A stretch of DNA of 56,132 nt from a virus, in the IMG/VR virus record IMGVR_UViG_3300049491_000181, positions 1 to 56,132 of that record, one strand, 5' to 3'. Below the pieces are notes generated by a model. That model ran no database searches, was not told the origin of the DNA, and saw only the letters and a list, made by a program, of their open reading frames with translations. Below, piece after piece: positions 39,358 through 48,989 of this stretch (its first letter is position 1; each line of letters begins with the position of its first letter). Both the position numbers and the translations under genes were made by a program.

Positions 39358-41100
39358 GTGGATAAGGTCGCATTCTGGGAGGGGTGCTTGAGGGCGATGG
39401 TCGCCCTTGAAGACATTGACCGTGATCGCGACTTGTTGCTGGCGAAGCTCGGGGCTGGCGAAGCGTTCACGTGGATCGGCCCGGACGTGATTGCGACTTC
39501 TCCAGGATCGGCGGTCACGCTGGCCACCGGCTTGCCTGCTGGGGCCTTGTGCTCCGCGACTCCAACACTGCTGCCTGGGCAGGCGCTGCAGGTCAGTGGA
39601 ACCACGCTACAACTGGTCAGCGGCTCAACAACGCCTCTTGTGGACGGGTCCACGCCAGGCAGTTACCTCGACACCGTCAGCGCCCGCGACATCGTCATTG
39701 AGGTAATGGATTCGGTGGTGTCGCCGATGATTCGGCGCGTCACGGCTGGCCGGTATAAGGAATACCCATCAGACGGCGATTATTCACACTACGCCTACCC
39801 CGGACGCTGGAACACGCTATTGCGTGAAGCCATAGCGGGCGATGAGTTTGAAGTAGCGCCCGGTTGCATTCATGCCATCGCGCAAGACTTCCAGAATCAG
39901 ACGATGAACAGCGTCAATGATGGCGGACTGTTGACGATTGACACACCCATAGGGGCCATTCGCAACATGCCAGGGCGAGGTCGGTGGTCGCTTTACCCAG
40001 GAACTGAAGTCAACACCGATGTAACCCGCAGCGCCAGCGGTATTCTGCTGATTGAGCCAGAAATTATTGGTGGTCGGGCCAATTTGACTATCGAAGGGTT
40101 CGAGTTCGATAACTGGTCACAAAGCGGGTTCGGCGTGCGGGTCAGGGAGAACTACACCTCTACCAGTTCATGGACGGACTATCACCAGAGTCTGACGCTG
40201 CGCAATTTCAAGATCGGCAAGGCCCCTTGGTATCGGTCGGCCAGCGGCCTGAGCGGCAAGGTCGAGACTTGGAATGTCGAGAACGGGCACGTCTACGACA
40301 CCGGCGCCGTCTACAGCGGTGGATCGTCGGGCCACAACGCCTACATCGAGGGGCGCGTGTTGAATATGTTCGGCATGCTCATGGAGCGCACACGCAGGCG
40401 CACCCCTGACGGCACCAAGAAAATAGACGGGCACATTCTGAAGTTGACCTTCAATCACATGCTCGTCGAGGGCAACGCGATAGTAGGCACGCCAGCAGCC
40501 GACAACACCTGCAACATCCAGTGCAAGGGCGGCGGCAATCTAGTCGTTCGCGGCAACCTGATCATCCACCCGCCGAAATATTACGATGTGGATTCCGGCC
40601 CAAATCAGGGCAGCGGGTTAATTAGGTATGTGCGGGAAACGCCAGGGGTAAACGATGGCGGTTGGAAATATGGGCTTGCTGGCCACTCTCTGCTGGTGGA
40701 GAAAAACCTTTTCATCAGCCACTACCCGTATGAGGCCGGCAATAACGAAGAGCCGCTGGTGAGCTTCATTCAAGAGGGGCACCCCTTGGATGCCGATACA
40801 CACCCGGTGCTGGGCATGACTTCCTGCGTCATCCGCGACAACATCGGTATGGCGCAGTACCCGTCCGCTGGGTGGGTCCGCACCCCACCAGCAGTGTTCG
40901 GCGGCGGGACGTGGGCGAGCAACGGAAATATCGTGCTGCCCTATGACGCGAACGAAGCGGCGTTTGAAGATCGTTTGCTGCGCCACTACACCACGGCCAC
41001 GAAATACGGCGACGCTGTGGGCGGTTCAATCGCCACCAAGCGATTTGTCTGGCCGCACGGCCACATGAGCCGCACAGACGCCTTGCGAGGTCTCGGGTGA
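39358..41100 (+). CDS. Beta-helix tailspike / depolymerase-like protein
   Basis: 580 residues from GTG at 39358. The N-terminal ~130 residues are an attachment region. From about residue 220 there are repeated strands such as GRANLTIEGFEFDNWSQSGF and NGHVYDTGAVYSGGSSGHNA, GNAIVG and GNLIIHPP, the pattern of a right-handed parallel beta-helix as in pectate-lyase-like tailspikes. It probably binds and may cut surface polysaccharide. Catalytic residues cannot be fixed by eye. First of the receptor-binding cluster, between portal and head genes. Confidence 0.7.
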   Translation: MDKVAFWEGCLRAMVALEDIDRDRDLLLAKLGAGEAFTWIGPDVIATSPGSAVTLATGLPAGALCSATPTLLPGQALQVSGTTLQLVSGSTTPLVDGSTPGSYLDTVSARDIVIEVMDSVVSPMIRRVTAGRYKEYPSDGDYSHYAYPGRWNTLLREAIAGDEFEVAPGCIHAIAQDFQNQTMNSVNDGGLLTIDTPIGAIRNMPGRGRWSLYPGTEVNTDVTRSASGILLIEPEIIGGRANLTIEGFEFDNWSQSGFGVRVRENYTSTSSWTDYHQSLTLRNFKIGKAPWYRSASGLSGKVETWNVENGHVYDTGAVYSGGSSGHNAYIEGRVLNMFGMLMERTRRRTPDGTKKIDGHILKLTFNHMLVEGNAIVGTPAADNTCNIQCKGGGNLVVRGNLIIHPPKYYDVDSGPNQGSGLIRYVRETPGVNDGGWKYGLAGHSLLVEKNLFISHYPYEAGNNEEPLVSFIQEGHPLDADTHPVLGMTSCVIRDNIGMAQYPSAGWVRTPPAVFGGGTWASNGNIVLPYDANEAAFEDRLLRHYTTATKYGDAVGGSIATKRFVWPHGHMSRTDALRGLG

Positions 41101-42263
41101 CGCAGCACACACGCACGATCACGCGCCAAGTCGTTCGCGCGCCTGCTGCTGCCCTGCCGGCGTGGCTGAGTGCGGTTCCTTTGCATACGTGGCATATCGT
41201 GCCGAACTCGTCACTCGCTACGTACAAGCACCCCAGCGGGGAGGTCTGCCACGAAGGGATTCTGGAGTATTCGGGATTCCACATAAAGCCCGGCACAAGC
41301 GTTGCCGTATTTCATGGTGGCGGGCACACAAGTTCTTCAGACAATTCGCTCATCGGCATTGATCTGGCGGCAGACGTGCCCAACCTGTTCACCATTGTCG
41401 AGCCTACCCCGACACCACAAAGAACCGTGGGCGCCGGAGAAGCGATTATGTGGTGGGGCACCCCGCCAAATCAAAAGCCAAACAGCCCGCATTCATACGA
41501 CACTGGCCTTTTCTCGGTAGCGTTGAATCGCCATATATGGTTTGGGCATCCTTCGCCGTGGCCGTATGGCGGCGGATTATCGGGGCCGGAAGATGATCGC
41601 TTGTTCTCGGTGAACGCCGCGACAGGTGCGTGGGATCAACCCGGTGCAGACCTGGGGGCGTTACCCGTTGGAGGTAGGGGCAGGGGATGCACGCAAGATG
41701 CAGCCGGCAACCTCTACGTCAATGGCAATGCGGGAAAGATCTTCAAGTACACACCCGGTAGTGGGTTTGGATCGACGCACTTCGCATATGACCCCGGCAT
41801 GACTAATGACGGATACGACATTCTTTGCTATGACTCACTCCGAAACAGAATCATCAGCGTCGGGGACCGTGCCACAGCTAATAAGTGGTGGACGATTTCT
41901 TGCGCCACAGGGGCAACCGCTAACGTAACGTCATTGCTAAACGGCAACAACACAGTTCTGGCGAATTTGGATGCGGCCATCGTCTACACGCTGCCGGCCA
42001 GCCTTACCTACGACTCGGTGAACGACTGCTATTCAATTTCGCGAGGCAATGGACCGGGATATTTCAATATCAACCCGACAACTTGGGCAGTTACCTATAT
42101 GTCGCCTTCGACAACTTCAGGAACCCTTCCCGGTTCCGTTTATGCGGAGATGGACGGCCGGTTCAAGTACGTGCCGGCGCTGAAGGGCATTTTGTGCGTG
42201 CCCAACACGGCATTCGGTGGCGCGGGCGAAAAGCGGATGTGGTTCATTCGGACGGCGGCATGA
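41097..42263 (+). CDS. Propeller-like receptor-binding protein, paralog A
   Basis: 388 residues; GTG at 41097 overlaps the previous stop (GTGA). Blade-like repeats are rich in Gly, Trp and Asp: FHGGGHTSSSDNSLIGIDLA, LFSVNAATGAWDQPGA, DAAGNLYVNGNAGKIFKY, then YDSLRNRIISVGDRATANKWW, as in kelch/beta-propeller proteins. Strongly similar along its whole length to the next gene. Probably a receptor-binding virion protein. Confidence 0.7.
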   Translation: MTQHTRTITRQVVRAPAAALPAWLSAVPLHTWHIVPNSSLATYKHPSGEVCHEGILEYSGFHIKPGTSVAVFHGGGHTSSSDNSLIGIDLAADVPNLFTIVEPTPTPQRTVGAGEAIMWWGTPPNQKPNSPHSYDTGLFSVALNRHIWFGHPSPWPYGGGLSGPEDDRLFSVNAATGAWDQPGADLGALPVGGRGRGCTQDAAGNLYVNGNAGKIFKYTPGSGFGSTHFAYDPGMTNDGYDILCYDSLRNRIISVGDRATANKWWTISCATGATANVTSLLNGNNTVLANLDAAIVYTLPASLTYDSVNDCYSISRGNGPGYFNINPTTWAVTYMSPSTTSGTLPGSVYAEMDGRFKYVPALKGILCVPNTAFGGAGEKRMWFIRTAA

Positions 42264-42264
42264 A

Positions 42265-43395
42265 ATGACTCAGTACACACGCACCATCACGCGCCAAGTC
42301 GTTGGTGCGTCTGCATCGCTTCCTGCATGGCTGAGTGGAGTTCCCCTGAATACGTGGACGCCGGTTCCTAATTCCAAGCTTCAAGAGTTTGTGCATCCTG
42401 ATGGGGTTCCGTGTGCTGCCTCCCTGATTTACTCGGGCATGCACATAAAAACAGGCACAAGCATTTTTGCATTCCGCGGCGGCGGGCACTTCGGCGGCTC
42501 AGACAACAGCGTCGTGGGCATTGACCTTGCAGCAGACGTGCCGAGGTTTTTCGACATTTCTGAGCCTAGCCCGTTGGTAGAAAGACTGAACACACACCCG
42601 GCCACGTTGTGGTGGGGCACTCCACCGAATCAAAAACCAAACACCGCTCACACCTATGACAGCGCGCTTTTCTCTGCCGCGTTGAATAGCCATATCTGGT
42701 TTGGACTGTCGTCTCCGCATGCGGAGGGCGCAAGCCAGGCGGGTAGCCATTACATTTTCTCTCTGAACGCCGCAACTGGTAAATGGGTTCAACCAGGATC
42801 GCAGATAGCTTTGCCGGATCAAAACTGCGGCAAGGCGTGCGCGCAAGATACGGCGGGGAATATGTATATCATTGGCGTAGACATGATATACAAATACACC
42901 CTAGGCGTAGGGTGGTCACAGCTAGTGCGTAACCCGGCGCTGGCCCATGACGGCTTCAGTCAATTGGTGTATGACTCGCTCAGAAACAGACTGATCAGGA
43001 TCGGTGACAGCGCCACCGCTACAAAGTGGTGGACGATTGATTGCGTCACCGGGGAACTCAATAATGTATCGTCACAGTTGAATGGTGACAGCACAGTTCT
43101 GGCGAATCTGGATGCCGCAGTGGTATATACGTTGATGATCGGCGCGACCTATGATCCGTTGAACGACCGTTATTCAATGTCTAGAGGCACTGGCGGCGGG
43201 TATTTCAACATCAACCCGACAACGTGGGCAGTGACCTATACGGAGCCCCCGACAACGTCCGGCGTCGTTGCTCCGGCGCATTATGGCGAGGTAGACGGTC
43301 GATTCAAGTATGTGCCGGCGCTGCGTGGGATTTTGCTGGCACCTAATAGCGGCTGGCCAAACTTCCCAAGTATGTGGTTCATTCGGACGGCATAA
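42265..43395 (+). CDS. Propeller-like receptor-binding protein, paralog B
   Basis: 376 residues from the ATG at 42265 (an upstream in-frame start would overlap paralog A by 47 bases). Shares the MTQ-x-TRTITRQVV start, GGGHF-x-GSDNS-x-VGIDLA, KWWTI, NINPTTWAVTY and MWFIRTA end with paralog A. The two arose by tandem duplication and have diverged most in the loops between blades. This supports a changing receptor-contact surface. Confidence 0.7.
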   Translation: MTQYTRTITRQVVGASASLPAWLSGVPLNTWTPVPNSKLQEFVHPDGVPCAASLIYSGMHIKTGTSIFAFRGGGHFGGSDNSVVGIDLAADVPRFFDISEPSPLVERLNTHPATLWWGTPPNQKPNTAHTYDSALFSAALNSHIWFGLSSPHAEGASQAGSHYIFSLNAATGKWVQPGSQIALPDQNCGKACAQDTAGNMYIIGVDMIYKYTLGVGWSQLVRNPALAHDGFSQLVYDSLRNRLIRIGDSATATKWWTIDCVTGELNNVSSQLNGDSTVLANLDAAVVYTLMIGATYDPLNDRYSMSRGTGGGYFNINPTTWAVTYTEPPTTSGVVAPAHYGEVDGRFKYVPALRGILLAPNSGWPNFPSMWFIRTA

Positions 43396-43427
43396 AGCAG
43401 TTTACGCAACTCGAAGGAGATATTATT

Positions 43428-43925
43428 TTGAGCCTATCACCCGCCCAACTACAAACACTGAAGGCCGCAATCGCTGCCGAAACGGACCCCGCCTTCGTCG
43501 GCTACCGCACGAACGGTCAGACCACGCTGATGGCGAGCTTCTACAACACGGCGCATCCATCGTTTGTGGTCTTCAAGTCCAGCGAGACGGTGGCCAATGT
43601 TGGGCTGGCCGTGAACTACGTTGCTTTCGAGGCATTGACCACGGCGAACCTCGAAAAGATCAACACGTTCACCCGTCTCAATATGGTCGCGTTCGATCCG
43701 TCGAAGTCCGACATTCGCAGCTTCTGGGCAAACGTCTTCAGTGGTGCCCTCGGCGGCTTTGGCCAGGCAACGCGCGATGCCTTCGACGCTCTGTGGCGCC
43801 GCTTCGCAACGCGCGGCGAACGTCTCTACGCCACTGGCACGGGCACGACCGTGGCGCCTGGGGTGCTGGTGTTTCAAGGCGCCATAACCGACACCGACAT
43901 CAGCCAGGCCATCAACCTGCCGTAA
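43428..43925 (+). CDS. Tail-associated protein (TTG start)
   Basis: 165 residues. TTG at 43428 has an excellent GAAGGAGAT site seven bases upstream and gives LSLSPAQLQTLKAAIAAETD, a typical start of a small phage tail-associated family; no ATG fits. Mixed helix and strand. Function unknown; it belongs to the receptor-binding operon. Confidence 0.65.
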   Translation: MSLSPAQLQTLKAAIAAETDPAFVGYRTNGQTTLMASFYNTAHPSFVVFKSSETVANVGLAVNYVAFEALTTANLEKINTFTRLNMVAFDPSKSDIRSFWANVFSGALGGFGQATRDAFDALWRRFATRGERLYATGTGTTVAPGVLVFQGAITDTDISQAINLP

Positions 43926-43931
43926 CGCATC

Positions 43932-44405
43932 ATGACTACGCTCAAACTATCAGGCTATTTGGCGTCGGCCGTTGCTGTCGTCTTCAGTGGCACACAGCAG
44001 CTGACATCGTTGACGGATAACGAATGGACGAATCTGTCGGATGAGATCGACAACTCTACCAACAAATACGCCTTCGCCGACTTGGACCTGATTCTTGGGT
44101 CTGCTGCGTTTACTGGAACTGACGCAGGCATCGAGGTCTACATCATCCCCACTGTGGACGGCAGCACGTACCCAGATTGGACCGGCAACACGACCAGCGA
44201 CGCGCCTGAGCAGGGTCACTACTTCGTGGCCTTCTTGCCGTTGACGGCATCGACCGCCGCGCGGCGTGTCGTGTCGAGTAGTCAGGCTGCGATTGAGCTG
44301 CCCAGCGGCAAGTTCAAGTTTGGTGTGCGCTCGCGCGCCAATGTGACGCTGGCAAGCAGCGGTAACACGCTGTACTACCGGCCGCATAGCTATGACGCAG
44401 TTTAG
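43932..44405 (+). CDS. Small beta-sandwich virion protein
   Basis: 157 residues of beta-rich Ser/Thr/Gly composition, with aromatic residues spread as in phage head-fibre or tail-fibre adaptor domains. Overlaps the next gene by 14 bases. Function by context only. Confidence 0.6.
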   Translation: MTTLKLSGYLASAVAVVFSGTQQLTSLTDNEWTNLSDEIDNSTNKYAFADLDLILGSAAFTGTDAGIEVYIIPTVDGSTYPDWTGNTTSDAPEQGHYFVAFLPLTASTAARRVVSSSQAAIELPSGKFKFGVRSRANVTLASSGNTLYYRPHSYDAV

Positions 44406-45162
44406 GCGTCCGTGGACGCGCCAGCCGCCCCGGCTGTGCCCGGCTCCAGGATGGGACATCGCATGGCTCGGCAGCGACCCAACCGCGCAGGGGTGGGTGC
44501 GTTCGGAATCCCCAACCACTCGCGCCGACCCGCACGGGACCAGTTCTCAATTCACCGGCTCGACATCGCAAGCCTACTCGCGTGGCGGGGTCCCCACCGC
44601 GGCAAAAACTGAGATAACCTTTCTTGCCGTCCTCAACTGGAACGGTGACACCAGCGGCACCAACGGCGTAATAGCGACATCCAGCATCAACAGCGGATTC
44701 ATTTTCTACATAAGCAACGGAATAACGCAGTTGACGAAGGGCGGGATCGCCAATCTGCTTGGCTACCAAACGCTCACTGCCGGCATCCCCTATGTTTTGC
44801 TGGTGACGCACAGCCAAGTAACCGGGCTTGTGCGGTATTACACAAAGCCCATTTGGTACGGTGCGCCTGTAGTGTCTGGCGCTGGTTGGGACGATTCCAG
44901 CGCGAGCACTGGTGGCGACGGCATCGGGATGGTTGGGCATTTCCGCCCTGTCGATTTGGTGCGCTCGTTCGGTGGGTCGATCTACATGGCCGCTGCCGCG
45001 TTCCGGTACACGGAGCCGACCGACGCCATGCGGCTCCTCTACAACCCGTGGCAGATTTTCGAACCACGCACGATCATGGTTCCAGACGCTGCTGCTGGCG
45101 CCGCATTCAAAGCCGCTTGGGCGCGTCAGCGCAGTTCAGTAATCGGAGCCGGTCGCCGGTAA
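44392..45162 (+). CDS. LamG/lectin-like virion protein
   Basis: 256 residues. The core looks like a concanavalin/LamG jelly roll: SQFTGSTSQAYSRGG, ITFLAVLNWNGDTSGTNGV, then VLLVTHSQVTGLVRYYTKPI and FGGSIYMAAAAFRYTEPTDA. Such domains bind sugars on the cell surface and are frequent in phage fibres. The C-terminal PWQIFEP motif is common at the end of phage LamG-like proteins. Confidence 0.65.
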   Translation: MTQFRRPWTRQPPRLCPAPGWDIAWLGSDPTAQGWVRSESPTTRADPHGTSSQFTGSTSQAYSRGGVPTAAKTEITFLAVLNWNGDTSGTNGVIATSSINSGFIFYISNGITQLTKGGIANLLGYQTLTAGIPYVLLVTHSQVTGLVRYYTKPIWYGAPVVSGAGWDDSSASTGGDGIGMVGHFRPVDLVRSFGGSIYMAAAAFRYTEPTDAMRLLYNPWQIFEPRTIMVPDAAAGAAFKAAWARQRSSVIGAGRR

Positions 45163-45168
45163 ACCACC

Positions 45169-47700
45169 ATGTACCCAAAAAACGCAGCCAGCCCGGAACG
45201 CATCGCCATCGGGGCTGTCGTCCAGATCAGCGACGGCGCCGTCCAGACCTCGGGCGTCAGTATTTCCGTCAAACCACAAGGCAACGCCGCGAGTGCGGGC
45301 GGCGGCACGACAACCTATGAACAGGGCATCGTCGAATACGTACCGACGCAGGCCGAAACCAACTACACGAGCTTCACGGTCATCGCGTACAAGACCGGCT
45401 GCATTCCCGTTTCGCAGACGATCATCACCAGTTCAAGCTCGGTGGCCGGAACGGTGATGCTGGCGAACCTGGCCCAGACGATCCTCTCGCTGGCGATCAC
45501 GGATGGCCTCGCTGTCTCGCGCAGCACCTCCAACACCTCGGCCATCACGGCGACGGGCAACGGCACCGGGCACGGCATCAGCGCTGTCTCTGGCAGCGGC
45601 GCGACGGGTAACGGCATCAACGCCTCTGCCGCGTCTACGAATGGCAACGGCATCAGCGCCGCAGGCTCCGGCACTGGGGCAGGCGAATTGATGACGGGCG
45701 GCGCGACAGGCAACGGGCTGAAGGTGGTCGGCGGCGGAACCTCGGGCGACGGTGTGGCGATCACGGCCACCTCTGGCCACGGCATCAACACGGCCGGCAC
45801 CGGCACCACGAAACACGGCGTCCACGCAGCGGGCGGCGCCACGACAAGCCACGGCATCAACGCGGTCGGCGGCGGCGTCGGGCACGGCATCCTTGCCACC
45901 TCGGGCGGTGGTTCTACAGGCGACGGCATCAAGGCGGTCGCAGCGAGCACGAACGGCAACGGGTTGAACGTTGCCGGAGTTGGTACAGGAGCAGGCACGT
46001 TGACCACTGGCGGCGCAACGGGCATCGGCCTGTCGGCGGTGGGTGGCGCAACGTCTGGCGATGGCATCAAGTCGGTGACCACATCGGGCCACGGCCTGAA
46101 CCTCGCGCCAGTCGGTACGAACATGCACGGCCTGCTGGCGACGGGCGGCAACGGCGGCACCAGCGACGGCATCAAGGCCGCGGCCGGCACGGGTGGTGTC
46201 GATCTCCGCGCGGCGATCACCGGCAACATCACGGGCAACCTCTCTGGAAGTGTCGGCAGCTTGACCGGCCATACGGTTCAGACCGGCGACGCCTACGCCC
46301 GGCTCGGCGCTCCTGCTGGCGCCTCGGTGTCGGCGGATATCGCAGCGGTGAAGACGCAAACGGCGGCCATCGAGGTGGACACCGGCACCGACCTCCCGGC
46401 GACCCTCGTGACTATCGGCGGCTACATCGACACCGAAGTGGCTGCGATCTACAGCCGCATCGGCGCCCCGGTCGGCGCGTCTATTTCGGCGGACATCGCA
46501 GCGGTTAAGGCGGAGACGGCGACCGTCCTGTCAGATACGAACGATATTCAAACGCGCCTCCCGGCCGCACTTGTCTCGGGCCGCATGGATTCGAGCGTTG
46601 GAGCGATGGCTGCTGATGTGGTGACCGCAGCCGCGATTGCCGCTGGCGCGATTGACCGGGCAACCTTCGCCGACGACACTGGGCTGAAGTCGATCCGCAG
46701 CAACACGGCGCAGGCCGGCGCTTCGACCTCGATCACGCTCGATGCTTCGGCATCGTCTGTCACAGACTTCTACAAGAATGCGTTGATCGTTCTTACGGGC
46801 GGCACAGGCGCAGGGCAGGGGCGTTATTGCACGGCGTACAACGGCACCACGAAGGTCGCCACCGTCTCGGCATGGGCCACGAACCCGGACAACACCTCAA
46901 CCTTTGCAGTCATCGCAGCCGACGCCATCGTGGGCGCCACCGCTCCAACCGCCGCGCAGGTGGCTGACGAAGTGCAGACCCGGACGATTGCCGCCGTGAC
47001 GCTGGTGAACGGTCTTGCGGCCAACACCGTTAACGCTTCGGCACTCGCTTCGGATGCGGTCACAGAGATTCAATCTGGCCTCGCCACTGCCGCAAACCTC
47101 GCCACGGTGGCCGGCTACATCGACACCGAAGTTGCCGCGATTCTTGTTGACACCGCTGCGATCAAGGCCAAGACCGACAACCTCCCATCCGACCCAGCGG
47201 ACGCGAGCGACGTTGCCGGTGCGTTCACCACGGTCAACACGAAGCTCGATACGATTGATGACTTCTTGGACACCGAAGTTGCCGCAATCAAGGCCAAGAC
47301 CGACAACCTGCCGAGTGATCCCGCTGACGCTTCAGTGGTCGCTGGACTTATTGCCGCGGTGGAGACGAAGGTGGACGATCTGCCGACGAATGCGGAACTC
47401 GCAACGGCTTTGGGCACGGCGGATGATGCGGTGCTTGCGGCCATCGCCGACAAGACCGGCTACCGGCTGTCGAGCACAGGGGTCAACGATATTCTCCGCA
47501 CCGCGCTCACCGAAGGCTACGCCGCAGACGGCGCAACGTTCACGCTGGAACAGGCCCTGTATATGCTCTGGGCGCTGGCCGCGGAGCGGGCGATTGTGTC
47601 CACTACGCTGACGGCGCGGAAGCTCGATGGCTCCACTTCTGCGATGACGTTCACGTTGGACGACGATGTCGCGCCGACAACGCAAACTCGGGCAAGCTAA
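45169..47700 (+). CDS. Large repeat-rich tail fibre protein
   Basis: 843 residues. Residues about 115-340 contain many imperfect GxGI / HGI / GNGL units separated by Ala, Thr and Ser, a pattern of collagen- or beta-solenoid-like fibre shafts. Residues about 380-720 carry repeated TAAIEVDTG / VDTAAIKAKTDNLPSDPADA coiled-coil units. The last ~120 residues form a compact end with GYAADGATFTLEQALYMLWA. Probably a long tail fibre that reaches the receptor. The unit DNA is also repetitive, giving recombination targets. Confidence 0.75.
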   Translation: MYPKNAASPERIAIGAVVQISDGAVQTSGVSISVKPQGNAASAGGGTTTYEQGIVEYVPTQAETNYTSFTVIAYKTGCIPVSQTIITSSSSVAGTVMLANLAQTILSLAITDGLAVSRSTSNTSAITATGNGTGHGISAVSGSGATGNGINASAASTNGNGISAAGSGTGAGELMTGGATGNGLKVVGGGTSGDGVAITATSGHGINTAGTGTTKHGVHAAGGATTSHGINAVGGGVGHGILATSGGGSTGDGIKAVAASTNGNGLNVAGVGTGAGTLTTGGATGIGLSAVGGATSGDGIKSVTTSGHGLNLAPVGTNMHGLLATGGNGGTSDGIKAAAGTGGVDLRAAITGNITGNLSGSVGSLTGHTVQTGDAYARLGAPAGASVSADIAAVKTQTAAIEVDTGTDLPATLVTIGGYIDTEVAAIYSRIGAPVGASISADIAAVKAETATVLSDTNDIQTRLPAALVSGRMDSSVGAMAADVVTAAAIAAGAIDRATFADDTGLKSIRSNTAQAGASTSITLDASASSVTDFYKNALIVLTGGTGAGQGRYCTAYNGTTKVATVSAWATNPDNTSTFAVIAADAIVGATAPTAAQVADEVQTRTIAAVTLVNGLAANTVNASALASDAVTEIQSGLATAANLATVAGYIDTEVAAILVDTAAIKAKTDNLPSDPADASDVAGAFTTVNTKLDTIDDFLDTEVAAIKAKTDNLPSDPADASVVAGLIAAVETKVDDLPTNAELATALGTADDAVLAAIADKTGYRLSSTGVNDILRTALTEGYAADGATFTLEQALYMLWALAAERAIVSTTLTARKLDGSTSAMTFTLDDDVAPTTQTRAS

Positions 47701-48003
47701 ATGGCTCGCTTAGTCGTTCACGGCCTTGGTGGCACGGTCGCCGACCTCCTCCGCTTCGGATTCGGGGCAGGGGAGTTCAGCGCCGATCCGGCAGCGGTTT
47801 GGAATTACCTGCTGCCCAATGGCGTCACCACCGGCAACGCGCTGATGGCCGTTTACAACTGGGTGAACGAATTGCACCGGATTCACGGCCTGAATGCGAC
47901 TGTGCCGCTAGTGGTGACAGAGACGAACCGCGGCGCGGGCGTGGCCATCCAGCAAACCCTTGTCGATGACGGCAACGGGAACATAACCGTCACGAGGCAA
48001 TAG
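47701..48003 (+). CDS. Small fibre-associated protein
   Basis: 100 residues; ATG directly after the fibre stop. Contains the WNYLLPNGVTTGNALMAVYN stretch often seen at the ends of phage fibre proteins. May cap or assist the fibre. Confidence 0.6.
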   Translation: MARLVVHGLGGTVADLLRFGFGAGEFSADPAAVWNYLLPNGVTTGNALMAVYNWVNELHRIHGLNATVPLVVTETNRGAGVAIQQTLVDDGNGNITVTRQ

Positions 48004-48004
48004 C

Positions 48005-48358
48005 ATGGGATGGCTCGATGAATTATTGGGCCCCTCCAAGGCCGATAAGCAATACGCACAACTCCGTGCGGACAGTGCGCAAATTCGCGCGGATATCTCT
48101 GACTTGAAAGGTCAAATCATGGCAACGAACGAACAAACGGCAGCGGACCTCCGGGCGCTGAACGAGCAACTGCTGAAGGTGCGCGCGGAGCAAACCGGAC
48201 GCTTCGAGGAGCAGAAGGCGAAGATTCAGGCGCTACAGGACGCTCTGGACAACCTGCCGGGCGGCACCTCGCCGGAGGTTGATGAAGCGATGGCAGCGGT
48301 GAAGGGCACCGTCCAGGGCTTCGATGACGAAATCACTGACACCCCGCCCGACGCTTGA
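48005..48358 (+). CDS. Coiled-coil protein
   Basis: 117 residues; strong coiled coil from about residue 10 to 85 (QYAQLRADSAQIRADISDLK). Low in aromatics. Possibly a virion coiled coil or a lysis partner of the next membrane protein. Confidence 0.6.
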   Translation: MGWLDELLGPSKADKQYAQLRADSAQIRADISDLKGQIMATNEQTAADLRALNEQLLKVRAEQTGRFEEQKAKIQALQDALDNLPGGTSPEVDEAMAAVKGTVQGFDDEITDTPPDA

Positions 48359-48397
48359 CAACCACGGGGCCACGGCCCCGGCAACCGGAGACTCATC

Positions 48398-48583
48398 ATG
48401 GGCCTCGTTGAACTGATTATCTTGATCGTGCTTATCGGCGTGGGGCTTTGGGCACTGAACAAGTATGTCCCGATGGACCCCAAGATCAAGGGCATCTTGA
48501 ATGTCGTCGTGGTCGTGGTGCTTGTCCTGTTCATCCTTTCGCTGTTCGTGCCGGGGCTGACAAACATTCGAGTCGGCAGGTAG
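48398..48583 (+). CDS. Two-transmembrane-segment protein (Thivi_2564-like, holin candidate)
   Basis: 61 residues with two hydrophobic segments (about 4-19 and 33-52: ILNVVVVVVLVLFILSLFVP) linked by a short polar loop with KYVPMDPKIKG. This resembles the small Thivi_2564 family of bacterial/phage membrane proteins. Size and topology fit a class II holin. CCGGAGACTC provides a good ribosome site. Confidence 0.65.
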   Translation: MGLVELIILIVLIGVGLWALNKYVPMDPKIKGILNVVVVVVLVLFILSLFVPGLTNIRVGR

Positions 48584-48584
48584 C

Positions 48585-48989
48585 GTGCTCAGTCCGCGCG
48601 CCATCGCCGTGCAGGGAATCGGCTACACGCCCCGACTTGTGGCCGTTCAGGGCTTGTGGCCGTTCAGTGCCGGGGACACCGACACGGGCGGTGGGGGCCG
48701 GTGGCGGGGCCGTACACGGCGTGCGCGCGGGTTTGGGTTCCGGCCGGAGGAGGTCACCACCCGGAAAGCGGCCAAGAAAGCGGCCGTATCGGTCATCCAG
48801 GCACTGCGACGCAACGAACCGCTGGAGTTCACCACGGACGCCGAGCGTGCCTGGCTCGATATGATGGCGCGTGTGGCGCCTGAAATCCGGTCCCCTCACA
48901 TTCCCCTGCCCGGCGACGAAAAACGTGCCAAACGGTCTAAAAACCGCCTTCGTGCCATCCTCCTGCTTTGCTTCTTGCTGCTGCAATGA
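48585..48989 (+). CDS. Hypothetical protein with AVQG repeats and hydrophobic end
   Basis: 134 residues from GTG at 48585. The N-terminus has two IAVQGIGY / VAVQGLWPF repeats, a type known from small proteins of many phages. The middle is basic and the last ~12 residues are very hydrophobic (ILLLCFLLLQ), a possible tail anchor. Stop overlaps the next ATG. Confidence 0.55.
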   Translation: MLSPRAIAVQGIGYTPRLVAVQGLWPFSAGDTDTGGGGRWRGRTRRARGFGFRPEEVTTRKAAKKAAVSVIQALRRNEPLEFTTDAERAWLDMMARVAPEIRSPHIPLPGDEKRAKRSKNRLRAILLLCFLLLQ

